Of a DNA stretch of 57,627 bases, positions 1-8,960 are shown one piece after another. Under the pieces are notes generated by a model. It was not told where the DNA came from and made no database searches. It saw only the letters and a list, made by a program, of their open reading frames with translations. The position numbers were made by a program, and so were the translations under genes. Where the stretch lies: the NCBI GenBank assembly GCA_021817125.1, contig JAKAWC010000004.1, forward strand, positions 1 through 57,627, written 5' to 3'. This DNA comes from Microcaldota archaeon (GTDB lineage Archaea; Micrarchaeota; Micrarchaeia; Micrarchaeales; CABMGC01). The first letter of the stretch is position 1. Every line of letters starts with the position of its first letter.

Positions 1-147
1 AAAGTAAGATTGCTGCACCGCAGCCGATAGGAGATTGTCAATAGACCATGGAATGTATGAGTCCAATAGATTAGCGATGATACGTATGTAGTGCAATACA
101 CAGGAATCGACATAGGAGGTATTCCATGGCGCTCTGGAGTTTAGGAT

Positions 148-239
148 GAAACCCTTTCCCAAAGGGTTTCTCCATCGCCGACTGTGCTTTCTGATGGAAC
201 TCTTTTTCAAAGAGTTTCGCCGACTGGAGCCGGGCTCCA
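148..239. repeat. Cluster of three short perfect hairpins with 3-nt loops and a repeated flank
   Basis: GAAACCCTTT-CCC-AAAGGGTTTC (148-170), AACTCTTT-TTC-AAAGAGTT (198-216), TGGAGC-CGG-GCTCCA (225-239); CGCCGACTG follows hairpins 1 and 2. Confidence 0.75.
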
Positions 240-311
240 TGCCGGGTTCTCAATAGGGGCATGATATCATTACTCCCTCCTCAGAAAAAGGTTAAATGCA
301 TTTGGTTGCGC

Positions 312-833
312 CTACTTCACGCCGAGCTGCCCGAGTAGGGCGTTGACGAGTTGCGATATCGTCTCGGTGTCGCCGGCCGTGAGCAGGTTGCCGTCTATCT
401 CTACCGCATTCTCTGAGGGCATGCCCTTGTAGAGCTGCACCATCCGCTTCGTCTCCTCATCGTCAGGCGTTGAGATGTTCTTGTTGGCGACTATATTTGC
501 CCTCGCGAGTATCTTGATGCCGTTGCTTATGGCGACTATCAGCTTTTTCTCATCGTCGAAGTGCTTGACCATGTCCAACAGTGGCCTGAAATCATATAGT
601 TTGTACTTCTCTATTCCCACGCCGTCAGCCAGGATGAGCGCATCGAAGTCCTTCGTGAATACTTTTGCAGCGTTCAGGTCCGGCACGCATGTGGCGCCGT
701 GGTAGCCTATGCACTCTGCAGAGGTGTAGCTTGACACTGCCACATCCACGTCCCATTTCTTGAGCAGGAGCCGCAGCGTGGCTAGAGTCTCGTCCTTGAA
801 GTCCCTCGGGGCTATTATTATCGCTACTTTCAC
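312..833 (-). CDS. DJ-1/PfpI-family protein
   Basis: MKVAIIIAPRDFKDETLATL... Rossmann-like DJ-1/PfpI pattern. Confidence 0.75.
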   Translation of the reverse strand: MKVAIIIAPRDFKDETLATLRLLLKKWDVDVAVSSYTSAECIGYHGATCVPDLNAAKVFTKDFDALILADGVGIEKYKLYDFRPLLDMVKHFDDEKKLIVAISNGIKILARANIVANKNISTPDDEETKRMVQLYKGMPSENAVEIDGNLLTAGDTETISQLVNALLGQLGVK

Positions 834-914
834 GGCTACACGCCCATATTAGTGCTATTTATACTAGAATAAGTGCTAAAACCCTATCCCTCAGAGGCAG
901 ACGGGATGTCCTGA

Positions 915-1724
915 CTATCTGCCGAAGAATACTTTGCCCAGCTTCTCGAAGAAGCTCGGCTTCGTCGTCCTCTCGAACTCGGATTGTATACTGCCACTCC
1001 TGCGCTTCAGCGCATATGCACCAGCTACCTCGTCCATCGCCAGCGAGAAGTCGGATGTCCTGTCAATCAGGTACGCGGGCCTCCTCTTCGAGACACTCTC
1101 CTCAACTATCTTGTCCTCAGGTACGATCTGGAAAGCAAGGTCACCGTACATCTTCTCCACCTCGGCGCGCTCGAGGTCAAACTTGCTACTGCCGAACCGG
1201 TTGATTATGAGCCTGTGCTCAAGCTTATGCCTCTCGCAGTGTTCGGACATCTTCGAGCTGCCCTGCGCAGATATCCTGTCGGGGGTGGTGACTATCGCAA
1301 CGTCGTCGAAGTACCTTGCGACCTCGTCGGCGAAGAAGCCAGGCATGTTGTCGACTATGACGAAGTCGTAGTCGAGCCTTGCAAGCTTTGAGTGAAATCT
1401 TATGAAATCGTCGAGCTTCGGCTTGAATTTTTCAGTACTGGAGTTCGCCGGAATTATGTAGAGGTCTATCGGCTGGTAGACGAACATTGCCTGCTTCAAG
1501 TCGGTCTTGCCTGATATGACATCCTGGTATCCGCTGCCCTCTGCCTTTATGCCGAGTTGCTCGCTTATGCTCGCGGAGTCGGTGTCCTCATCCACGAGAA
1601 GGACGCGGAAATTCTGGTTGATGCGCAGTGCGACGGCAAGGTTAAGCGCAAGCGTAGTCTTACCGACACCGCCCTTCTGCGATGCCATCAGTATCATGAA
1701 CGGCTTCCTAGTATCCATCGGCAT
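915..1724 (-). CDS. ParA/MinD-family P-loop ATPase
   Basis: Deviant Walker A SQKGGVGKTTLALNLA; DYDFVIVDNMPG; C-terminal FFEKLGKVFFGR. Confidence 0.85.
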   Translation of the reverse strand: MPMDTRKPFMILMASQKGGVGKTTLALNLAVALRINQNFRVLLVDEDTDSASISEQLGIKAEGSGYQDVISGKTDLKQAMFVYQPIDLYIIPANSSTEKFKPKLDDFIRFHSKLARLDYDFVIVDNMPGFFADEVARYFDDVAIVTTPDRISAQGSSKMSEHCERHKLEHRLIINRFGSSKFDLERAEVEKMYGDLAFQIVPEDKIVEESVSKRRPAYLIDRTSDFSLAMDEVAGAYALKRRSGSIQSEFERTTKPSFFEKLGKVFFGR

Positions 1725-1793
1725 GTTGCCCCCTGTTCTTATCTGCTAACTAGAAGCATGTGCAGGAATAAAAATGTTCCTGGGGCGCCGGAG

Positions 1794-3542
1794 TTATCTC
1801 CTGACCCTGCCGGACGGCTGCATTTCACGCTTCCTGCCCAATAGGTACGCAGCACCCCCCAAGGCGACGATGATAGCTGTGCCACCTATGTCATAAAGTG
1901 ATGCGAACGTGGCTGCCTGCGCCACGCCAGCATTTGCGGTGACAGTCTGCTGCATCCCTAAGTACTGCAACTGGGCTTTGGCATAGCCGTAGGGAACATC
2001 GTTTATCACTATCGTGCCGGTGCTGCCTGTCGATATCCTGGAGACGGTCCCATTCGCGAACGCGATTGTGCCACTGGCATTCACGGGTATCCCAAACGGG
2101 TCAGTGGACTTTATGGTCACCGGATAAACCGGTAGCTGCACATACGCTATTTGCGGGCCAGTTACATTTAGCGCCTGGGATACATTCATCAGGACGCCAG
2201 AGTAGGTCGCAGATGTCACCTCGTACCTGCCACCAAAGAGCAGAGGTGTCGAGTTTGTCCGTACCCCGTTTATCGCGTATGCGGTTGCTTGCAGTGGATT
2301 GCCTTTTGAGTCCTTTCCGATGATTGTGACAGAGTACCTGAAGAGCGCGGAGATGTTGATGGGCGAATTGACCTTTGTCTTGAAGGTGGCATTCGCGTTC
2401 CCGTTCGACCAGGAGTAGAATGCTGCTCCGATGCCTTGCGGGGGAGACAGACTCAATGTGGCTATGGAGCTGCTGTTGTACCATCCGCTCCCCTGTGTGA
2501 TCCCATACTTGGAGGTCACGTTGACGAGATATTGGATCTGCCAGTTGGCGGTCTCCGAGATGTTGTTAAACAGCAAGGTCGTGACGTTGTCGAGCGGACC
2601 GGTATAAGAGTTCCTCCCAGCCCCAGTCCATCCGGTGAATATTGCACGCTCGTTTGCAGAGATTGGGTAGATCGGAGGGGCATAGAGTCGGGCACCTGTG
2701 TATGCAAGGTACTCTGTCGTGCCGTTTATCTCGCCGTATTGGGAGTTTACCCTGACATAATAGCCTAGAGCCCAGAGCTGCGTGCCGTTCTGCAGCTGCG
2801 GGAGGCCGGAGCCTATCTGGAAGTAATCGGTTCGGTTGCCGACCTCCCTGACTCCGTAGGGATCTGGCAGCGTCTTTGGGCTGGTCGCACCGTAACCGAT
2901 ATATGCAGTGCCTATAGACACCGGCAGGTAGCTGCCTGACTTGTATACTGAGAGATTTGCCAATGTGACCGGGCGTAGAGAAGTGTTTGCGTCGGAGGTG
3001 TTTGCCAGCTCACCGAAAGCCACTGGCACTTCGGGACCGGCTGATGCAACGCCAAGGTTTACGCTACCGACCTGCCGCCCGTCGATTACGAAGTACCAGA
3101 CATTGCCATTTGAGTAGAAGCTGTATGTGTGGAAGGTGCCATTGACGCCAGCCGAGCCGTCGGGGCCTATCGCTCCTAGAAATGAGTCGCTGTTGTTCGC
3201 CGGGAAATATTCGTAAAACCATTCGGCATCGCCTGCCTTGATGTATTCGTAGCCGGTGCATCCCGCTATGCTGCACGGGGTCGAGTAGCTCCCTGTCTCG
3301 TTCTCTACCACATAACCTACCTGGAGGAATGCCCCGTTCGGGAGGTCTTCGCCGACCCAGTAGCCGAGGGATCCAGTCTTGAGCATCTGGGGGGTGATGG
3401 TCTGGATCTGGATGCTTGCTCCGTTGTTGAAGTTCGCGCCGCTTCCCGCCTTTGCGCCGAACTGGAACCAGTATTGCGCGCCGACCTGCGATGCAAGGAT
3501 GGAAAACGCCAGAATCGCGAGTGCAAGCCTAAACCCTCTCAT
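1794..3542 (-). CDS. Secreted/surface protein with C-terminal TM anchor
   Basis: Signal peptide, many N-x-S/T sites, C-terminal TM followed by basic tail RKREMQPSGRVRR. Confidence 0.7.
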   Translation of the reverse strand: MRGFRLALAILAFSILASQVGAQYWFQFGAKAGSGANFNNGASIQIQTITPQMLKTGSLGYWVGEDLPNGAFLQVGYVVENETGSYSTPCSIAGCTGYEYIKAGDAEWFYEYFPANNSDSFLGAIGPDGSAGVNGTFHTYSFYSNGNVWYFVIDGRQVGSVNLGVASAGPEVPVAFGELANTSDANTSLRPVTLANLSVYKSGSYLPVSIGTAYIGYGATSPKTLPDPYGVREVGNRTDYFQIGSGLPQLQNGTQLWALGYYVRVNSQYGEINGTTEYLAYTGARLYAPPIYPISANERAIFTGWTGAGRNSYTGPLDNVTTLLFNNISETANWQIQYLVNVTSKYGITQGSGWYNSSSIATLSLSPPQGIGAAFYSWSNGNANATFKTKVNSPINISALFRYSVTIIGKDSKGNPLQATAYAINGVRTNSTPLLFGGRYEVTSATYSGVLMNVSQALNVTGPQIAYVQLPVYPVTIKSTDPFGIPVNASGTIAFANGTVSRISTGSTGTIVINDVPYGYAKAQLQYLGMQQTVTANAGVAQAATFASLYDIGGTAIIVALGGAAYLLGRKREMQPSGRVRR

Positions 3543-4368
3543 AGTCTAAACCTAAAGCATTCAATCTTTTAATTATAGATACCCTGACTGGCGAGCCCAT
3601 GCTCTTCCAGTCTATTACTGCTGCCTCCACCTTTTCTTGGGACCTCGATATCGCCTGATCGAGCATGTCGAGATTGTCCCCGTTAGCATTCGACACGCTG
3701 TGCTTCGGCATCATGTGACCGAATGCGTATCCTTTCTCAAGGGCAAGAGCAGTGAACTTCTGAGGGTAGTGGGTTCCGCCTATGCCTACGACCACCTTTG
3801 AGTGCTCGACCTTCTTGTCCAGGTAGTCGACCATCGAATCGTAGAATGCGTCGGCCGCGAGCATGGCACCTTTCTTGTCCTGTCTTGTCTTCTCATCACC
3901 GCCGAACTCGATGAAGAGGGAAGGTTTGTCAATGGTCGGGCCGTGGTGGGTGGCTTCATATACTCTGTCAGTGTTCGGGGCGTCAACCTTTGATATGTGC
4001 CGCAGTGCGCACAGCATCGCGAGCGGCGCGGCGGTTGATAACGTCTTTGGCTTTCCGCCCAGCATCGGGTTCGCTGTCCAGTTGCCTGTCGGGTGGGTCG
4101 TCATTGCAGGCTTCCCTGCCGCGCTGAAATGGCTGCATACGAAGTAGATGACGTCCTCCTTGAGCTCCTCGGCAAAGTCTGCGCGGACCAGCTCTGTCCC
4201 TGTTTCGTACATCCGCATCTTTCCTAGCTCGAAGACGCGCATCCCGTTGTGCTCCCCTTTTTCCTTGAAGCCCCGCTCCACTATCATGCGCTCCGCCATG
4301 TTCCGCGAGGGGGTGTTGTTTAGGTCATATATCAGGGCTATCGTAAGAGCACCTAATTCATTTGTCAA
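3529..4368 (-). CDS. dtdA: Archaeal D-aminoacyl-tRNA deacylase (DtdA/GEK1 type)
   Basis: DVIYFVCSHFSAAGKPAMTTHPTGNW, EATHHGPT, VVGIGGTHYPQKFT. Confidence 0.88.
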   Translation of the reverse strand: MTNELGALTIALIYDLNNTPSRNMAERMIVERGFKEKGEHNGMRVFELGKMRMYETGTELVRADFAEELKEDVIYFVCSHFSAAGKPAMTTHPTGNWTANPMLGGKPKTLSTAAPLAMLCALRHISKVDAPNTDRVYEATHHGPTIDKPSLFIEFGGDEKTRQDKKGAMLAADAFYDSMVDYLDKKVEHSKVVVGIGGTHYPQKFTALALEKGYAFGHMMPKHSVSNANGDNLDMLDQAISRSQEKVEAAVIDWKSMGSPVRVSIIKRLNALGLDYERV

Positions 4369-4499
4369 GCCCCTAATATAAGTTTTTGGTGTCAGGATGA
4401 GCTGCCATACGGGCTAAGATTGAGGTCGTAACTTGACGACATTATGCTTTAAATAGTATCGGTTCCATAATAGGTTACTATTACTAAGCGGGGATCAAC

Positions 4500-5243
4500 A
4501 TGCTAGAGATACGAATCGATAATGCAAAGTATTGGAGGGACTGCGTAGACTCAATAGTCAGCCTTGTGGATGAAGGCGCGTTCAACATAACCACAGAAGG
4601 GATAACGCTCAAGGCGATGGATCCCTCCGGGATAAGCATGGTCTCTTTCTTCATACCGAACAAAGCATTCTCGAAGTTCACTGTCGACAAGGGAGTGAGC
4701 GTAGGGCTCAACCTGGAGAATCTCAGCAAGATACTCTCAAGAACGAGGGATAACGAGGCTCTGGTGATGAAGGATGCCGAGAACAAGCTCTCGATGGAGT
4801 TCGTTGGGCAGGGGAGCAGGAGGAAATACAAGCTTCAGATGATAGACGTGAAGAAGTCTATCGACAAAGAACCAAACGTCGATTTCGACGCGAAGATAGA
4901 GATGATAGGAGACCCGCTCAAGGAGATAATCAAGGATGCCAGCCTCATCTCGTCATACATATCATTCAAGGCGCAGAAGGGCATGTTCGCCGTGGCGGCA
5001 CACGGCGACTCCGGAGAGCTTGAGGAGACGCATGACGCTGAGGGCGGAGTACTCAAAAAGCTTGATGCGGGCAAGAATGCAGAGGCAGTCTTCAATCTTG
5101 AGTTCCTAGAGAATATGGTCAAGTCGTGCCCGACAGGCAACCAGATAAACATCGGGCTCAAGTCGAACGAACCGCTCAAGCTGAATTATAAGATAGGGGA
5201 CGCATCGATCACCTACTTCCTTGCACCATACATGGAGGAGTGA
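4500..5243 (+). CDS. pcn: DNA polymerase sliding clamp (PCNA)
   Basis: Full-length PCNA pattern; C-terminal ITYFLAPYMEE. Confidence 0.93.
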   Translation: MLEIRIDNAKYWRDCVDSIVSLVDEGAFNITTEGITLKAMDPSGISMVSFFIPNKAFSKFTVDKGVSVGLNLENLSKILSRTRDNEALVMKDAENKLSMEFVGQGSRRKYKLQMIDVKKSIDKEPNVDFDAKIEMIGDPLKEIIKDASLISSYISFKAQKGMFAVAAHGDSGELEETHDAEGGVLKKLDAGKNAEAVFNLEFLENMVKSCPTGNQINIGLKSNEPLKLNYKIGDASITYFLAPYMEE

Positions 5244-5253
5244 CCTCATCTTT

Positions 5254-6186
5254 ATGGCAGTCGACACGGCGAAGCTGGACTTCGCTTACAAGTATCCCTT
5301 TACGAAGGAGGCGAAGGACGTCATCGAGCAGGAGGGCTCGGCGAAGCTTGACGAACGTTTTCTCAGAGCTGGTAGACTCAGGGTGCAGAGTGCGATAGAC
5401 GGCACCGGCGGCGCTTTCACGAGGACCAACGACATGGCGCTTAGGCACACCTACCTGATGAGCTATGTCTATGCCAGGATGTTGGTAAGTGCTACTTCCA
5501 ACCGCGGCGCGATAGAGAGTTTTGCTATGGCAGAGGCGAAACGGTCTGGTTTCGCGCTGACAGAGGACGATGACACAACGCTGTTCCTTGTGGCCAAGGA
5601 GATGGGAATAGACATAGGCGGCGATGGCGACGAATACAAGATAAGGTTTGACCGGTTCCTCGCGTTCTCCCCGAGGGCTGGCATATCGCTTGCCAAGCAG
5701 GGGCTTGAGAAGGGGGTTGTGTACGCTGACAGGAAGACGGTAATACGGCTGGTGGAGGAGGCGATGAGGCTTGAGGCGAGAAAGAATCTTCCAATACCCC
5801 GGTCAGCGCTCCCTAAGGAGGTGATCGCAGCCGCCAAAGAGATAAAGGTCCCCGAAGTCAAGATGACGGGAATCGTAGCCAATGATGGCAGGTATTCATG
5901 GATAGAGACCCTGCTTGCTACGCCCATAGCGGACGTGAGGCACAGGACGGTCAACCTCATACTTGCGCCATACCTGACTAATGTAAGAAAACTTGACGAG
6001 GACAAGGCGGCAGAAGTGATAATGGCATATATGGAGAAGTGCAAAACGCTTAACCCTGACACAAAAATCAACCAGACATACATAAAATACCAGTGCAAGT
6101 ATGCCAAGAGCAAGGGGATGAGACCCCTTTCGCGCGACAGGGCGAAGGAGCTGCTCGGGGGGATACTCGAGTTTGGGGGCAGGTGA
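5254..6186 (+). CDS. priL: DNA primase large subunit
   Basis: PriL family pattern; start re-set to MAVDTAKLDF. Confidence 0.85.
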   Translation: MAVDTAKLDFAYKYPFTKEAKDVIEQEGSAKLDERFLRAGRLRVQSAIDGTGGAFTRTNDMALRHTYLMSYVYARMLVSATSNRGAIESFAMAEAKRSGFALTEDDDTTLFLVAKEMGIDIGGDGDEYKIRFDRFLAFSPRAGISLAKQGLEKGVVYADRKTVIRLVEEAMRLEARKNLPIPRSALPKEVIAAAKEIKVPEVKMTGIVANDGRYSWIETLLATPIADVRHRTVNLILAPYLTNVRKLDEDKAAEVIMAYMEKCKTLNPDTKINQTYIKYQCKYAKSKGMRPLSRDRAKELLGGILEFGGR

Positions 6187-6190
6187 TATT

Positions 6191-6346
6191 ATGCCTGACG
6201 TAACCACATTGTGCAACGTGTGCGGCATGCCTGCGTCATCCAGGTGTAGGCTGTGCGGGAAGATGGTCTGCGAGATGCACTACGATGCCAGGAGCGGACT
6301 CTGCACCTCGTGCAAGGGCAGGGGCAGAAGCGTCTCGGCCAAGTAG
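6191..6346 (+). CDS. 51-aa zinc-finger microprotein (not in ORF track)
   Basis: ATG 6191 to TAG 6344-6346; CNVCGMPASSRCRLCGKMVCEMHYDARSGLCTSC. Confidence 0.8.
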   Translation: MPDVTTLCNVCGMPASSRCRLCGKMVCEMHYDARSGLCTSCKGRGRSVSAK

Positions 6347-6382
6347 CAATGCATAAAAACGTGACTTTCCATTTTAATAGGT

Positions 6383-6577
6383 GTGAACATGACAGGACCT
6401 AACATCTTCAAACCGGGAGGGCAGACGCATCCGCACTGCAACCTCTGTGGCAGGGAAGCGAAGCACAAGTGTGCTATCTGCGGGAGGGATGTCTGCGATG
6501 CGCACTATGATAACATAAAGCGCATGTGCCCGACATGCGCCGGCAAGCCAAGGCAGGGAACGAGGGGCCAGTTCTAG
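6383..6577 (+). CDS. Zinc-finger microprotein, paralogue of the preceding ORF
   Basis: CNLCGREAKHKCAICGRDVCDAHYDNIKRMCPTC, same ligand spacing as the 6191 ORF. Confidence 0.8.
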   Translation: MNMTGPNIFKPGGQTHPHCNLCGREAKHKCAICGRDVCDAHYDNIKRMCPTCAGKPRQGTRGQF

Positions 6578-6843
6578 AGCGAGGAGAAATCTGCGGCCGA
6601 GGTCCCCTTAGGGAATGCCCTGCCATTTTGCGCCTCTACGGGAAGTCCCAACTCGTTCGCCAGTCTTGAGAGTTCGCTAACATCTATCAACCGCTCGGTG
6701 AACAGCTCGGTGTAAGTGAGGTTCCCCAGCGATGTCCTTCTTACTTTGAACGTGAGCTGCTGGTGCATCCCACTTCTAACCACATTCAATTTTATGACGC
6801 CTGCCCGCAGTGCATCTTTTGCTTTCACGCTTAGTTCTATCAT
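6574..6843 (-). CDS. Hypothetical protein
   Basis: 89-aa ORF with balanced composition. Confidence 0.5.
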   Translation of the reverse strand: MIELSVKAKDALRAGVIKLNVVRSGMHQQLTFKVRRTSLGNLTYTELFTERLIDVSELSRLANELGLPVEAQNGRAFPKGTSAADFSSL

Positions 6844-6944
6844 GCTAAATCGTCTCAGTAAGATATGGCTGCGCCAATGCTTATATTAGTGCGGGTCACC
6901 GGTCGCAGTCCTCCGTTTTGGGATAGTATATGCCACTGTTGTCT

Positions 6945-7358
6945 TTAACTTTTCTTCTTTTGATGAGTAAACCCATAAAGCAAGAGCGACAACCCTATGA
7001 TTATAAGTGCTATGAGTATCACAACGTCGTCTGTTTGGCTGCCCCATACTCCCGGTTTTAAGCCCAACGGGGAATAAGTCCAAGGCCCGTAATGGGCCAG
7101 AGCAAGGATGCCAAGCGTTGCCAAGGCTAGCACAGTCACAACTGCGTCTAATGCACTATTCGGCTGTCTCTTGAATGCAACTCGGCTTGAAATAAGTTCG
7201 ATTATGCCTGCCACTACTAAAAAGCTGCCTGCGTCGAGGGCCAGTTGGGGGTAATTGAAAGCGTTATTGAAAATCGCAAGAGCCAGGCCGATAACCAAAG
7301 AGAATGCGCCGATCATTGCTAATTTTATAGAATATGGCGCATGCGTGATGAATACCAT
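6945..7358 (-). CDS. Small multi-TM membrane protein
   Basis: About four hydrophobic segments, KKKS tail. Confidence 0.6.
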   Translation of the reverse strand: MVFITHAPYSIKLAMIGAFSLVIGLALAIFNNAFNYPQLALDAGSFLVVAGIIELISSRVAFKRQPNSALDAVVTVLALATLGILALAHYGPWTYSPLGLKPGVWGSQTDDVVILIALIIIGLSLLLYGFTHQKKKS

Positions 7359-7393
7359 TTTGTTCCCTGCTCAAGCGTTATTTACATCGACCT

Positions 7394-7831
7394 TCAGCCC
7401 ACCGCTCTTTTCACAAGTGCTGTAATCTTCGCTTCCTCAGCGGGGGTAAACTTCATCAGCGCAAACGTGACGGGCCATATGTTGCCCTCATCGAGGTTCG
7501 CTTCGTCACTGAATCCCAAAGTCATGTACCTGACCTTGAACTTACTAGCCGGTTGGAAGAAGCATACCACCTTGTCGCCCTTGGAATATGCTGGCATCCC
7601 ATACCAGGTCCGGGGAACAAGATTCGGCGCGGCTGCCTTAATCAAAGCGTGTAGCCGCTTTGACATGCTACGATCTGGTTCGGGCATCTTGGCAATAGCC
7701 TCGAGTACGGCACTTTCGCCGTTGATCTTTGAGTTCTTCTCTTTGAGGTATTCTTTCATCGCGGCTATTTCCTCTTTGGACAATCCTTTCGCTGTCTTGG
7801 TTGCCTTTCCCTTCTCCAATTCGGTTGCCAT
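7394..7831 (-). CDS. DUF1801/YdhG-like protein
   Basis: [37 protein letters not shown]. Confidence 0.75.
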   Translation of the reverse strand: MATELEKGKATKTAKGLSKEEIAAMKEYLKEKNSKINGESAVLEAIAKMPEPDRSMSKRLHALIKAAAPNLVPRTWYGMPAYSKGDKVVCFFQPASKFKVRYMTLGFSDEANLDEGNIWPVTFALMKFTPAEEAKITALVKRAVG

Positions 7832-7870
7832 ACTATCACAAAATGTCCTAATTTAAAGTATAAAAAGAGA

Positions 7871-7943
7871 CGCCTTGACCGGGATTCGAACCCGGGTCGG
7901 AAACGTGACAGGCTTCCATCCTGGACCACTAGACGATCAAGGC
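7871..7943 (-). tRNA. tRNA-Asp(GTC)
   Basis: Acceptor GCCTTGA/TCAAGGC, anticodon loop CTGTCAC, discriminator G. Confidence 0.92.
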
Positions 7944-8011
7944 ATCAAACGTGAGAATCAGTGTCACGCAATATGCTATTGCTGTTGCTGGTTTAAATAA
8001 TTAATGTTTTG

Positions 8012-8581
8012 CTATCGCTTCTCTGCCAGCTTCTTTGCCATCGCCTTAAGGTCCTTGTCCTTCGCCCTTGGCCCCTGGAGGGTGTTGACATATCCCTCGT
8101 ACTTCGCAGAGAACTTCGTCTCGGGCGCAAGCATCTGGTCGTACTTTGACTTGAGCCCGTGCGCAGGGTAGAGCTTCCCGTGGAGGTGGTTTATGCCAGT
8201 CCCCTCCAAGACGAAGTGGACGCACTTTGCGCCCAACTTTCTCTCAAGCAGTCTTGCGACCTTCTTCGACGCGACCATGAGCTTCCTCAGGTCCCTGTTC
8301 CTAAGGTCGAAGGCGTAGCTCTCGTGATGGTGCTTTGGTATGACGAGCGTGACGCCTGGCGTGTTCGGGAAGATATCCAATATGGCTATGTATTCGTGAT
8401 CCTCCCATATCTTGTAAGCAGGCGCCCTGCCGGCGACTATGTCGCAGAAGATATCCGTCTTCTTCGGGGCGTTGCCGTAGAGGTCCTTCTTTGCCCCCTT
8501 CGACGCAGCTTTGACTGCCTTCCCCACTGGTTTCTGTGCCTTTGCGGTCTTCTTTTGGGCTTTCTTGGCTTTCTTTGCCAT
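8012..8581 (-). CDS. HIT-family protein with Lys/Ala-rich N-terminal tail
   Basis: TDIFCDIVAGRAPAYKIWEDHEYIAILDIFPNTPGVTLVIPKHHHE; NHLHGKLYPAHG. Confidence 0.8.
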   Translation of the reverse strand: MAKKAKKAQKKTAKAQKPVGKAVKAASKGAKKDLYGNAPKKTDIFCDIVAGRAPAYKIWEDHEYIAILDIFPNTPGVTLVIPKHHHESYAFDLRNRDLRKLMVASKKVARLLERKLGAKCVHFVLEGTGINHLHGKLYPAHGLKSKYDQMLAPETKFSAKYEGYVNTLQGPRAKDKDLKAMAKKLAEKR

Positions 8582-8585
8582 CACA

Positions 8586-8783
8586 TCACTCTTTCTCATC
8601 ACGCCTGATAAACGCCAATCCCCTGCTGCGCGCGGCGAGTTCTTTCTGTGTTCCGGCGATTATCAGAGCTTCGGGCGTTGTTACCATGCCTGGGTCCTTC
8701 CTTTTAAGTTCCAATATGCCATCATAGAGAACCTTTGGTATCTTGACATGGACTATGTTCCCTGTTCTTTGGCCTTTCACCAT
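8586..8783 (-). CDS. Small hypothetical protein
   Basis: Listed ORF overlaps tRNA-Tyr; start re-set to MVKGQRTGNIVHVKIP. Confidence 0.5.
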   Translation of the reverse strand: MVKGQRTGNIVHVKIPKVLYDGILELKRKDPGMVTTPEALIIAGTQKELAARSRGLAFIRRDEKE

Positions 8784-8798
8784 CCGATCACGAATATT

Positions 8799-8898
8799 TC
8801 CCGTTGGAGCGAGTCGAACGCCCAACCTGCCGGTTTCTAACATAAAATGTTAGGATTTCAGACTACAGCCGGCCGCTCTGCCATTGAGCTACAACGGG
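8799..8898 (-). tRNA. tRNA-Tyr(GTA) with 28-nt intron
   Basis: Acceptor CCCGTTG/CAACGGG, D arm GCTC/GAGC, anticodon stem GCCGG/CCGGC, GTA; inferred intron 8835-8862 after position 37. Confidence 0.88.
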
Positions 8899-8960
8899 GC
8901 TAAATCTACGAATATATAGGCATAAGCTATATTAATATACTTTGTTGGGGGAATAAATTC

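Noticed and set aside
71-262. 63-aa ORF MPLLRTRHGARLQSAKLF...
   Set aside because: Its apparent amino-acid repeats are generated by the palindromic DNA repeats; treated as non-coding
8784-8843. N-terminal extension of ORF 8586..8843
   Set aside because: Overlaps the tRNA-Tyr gene; a downstream ATG at 8783 is more plausible
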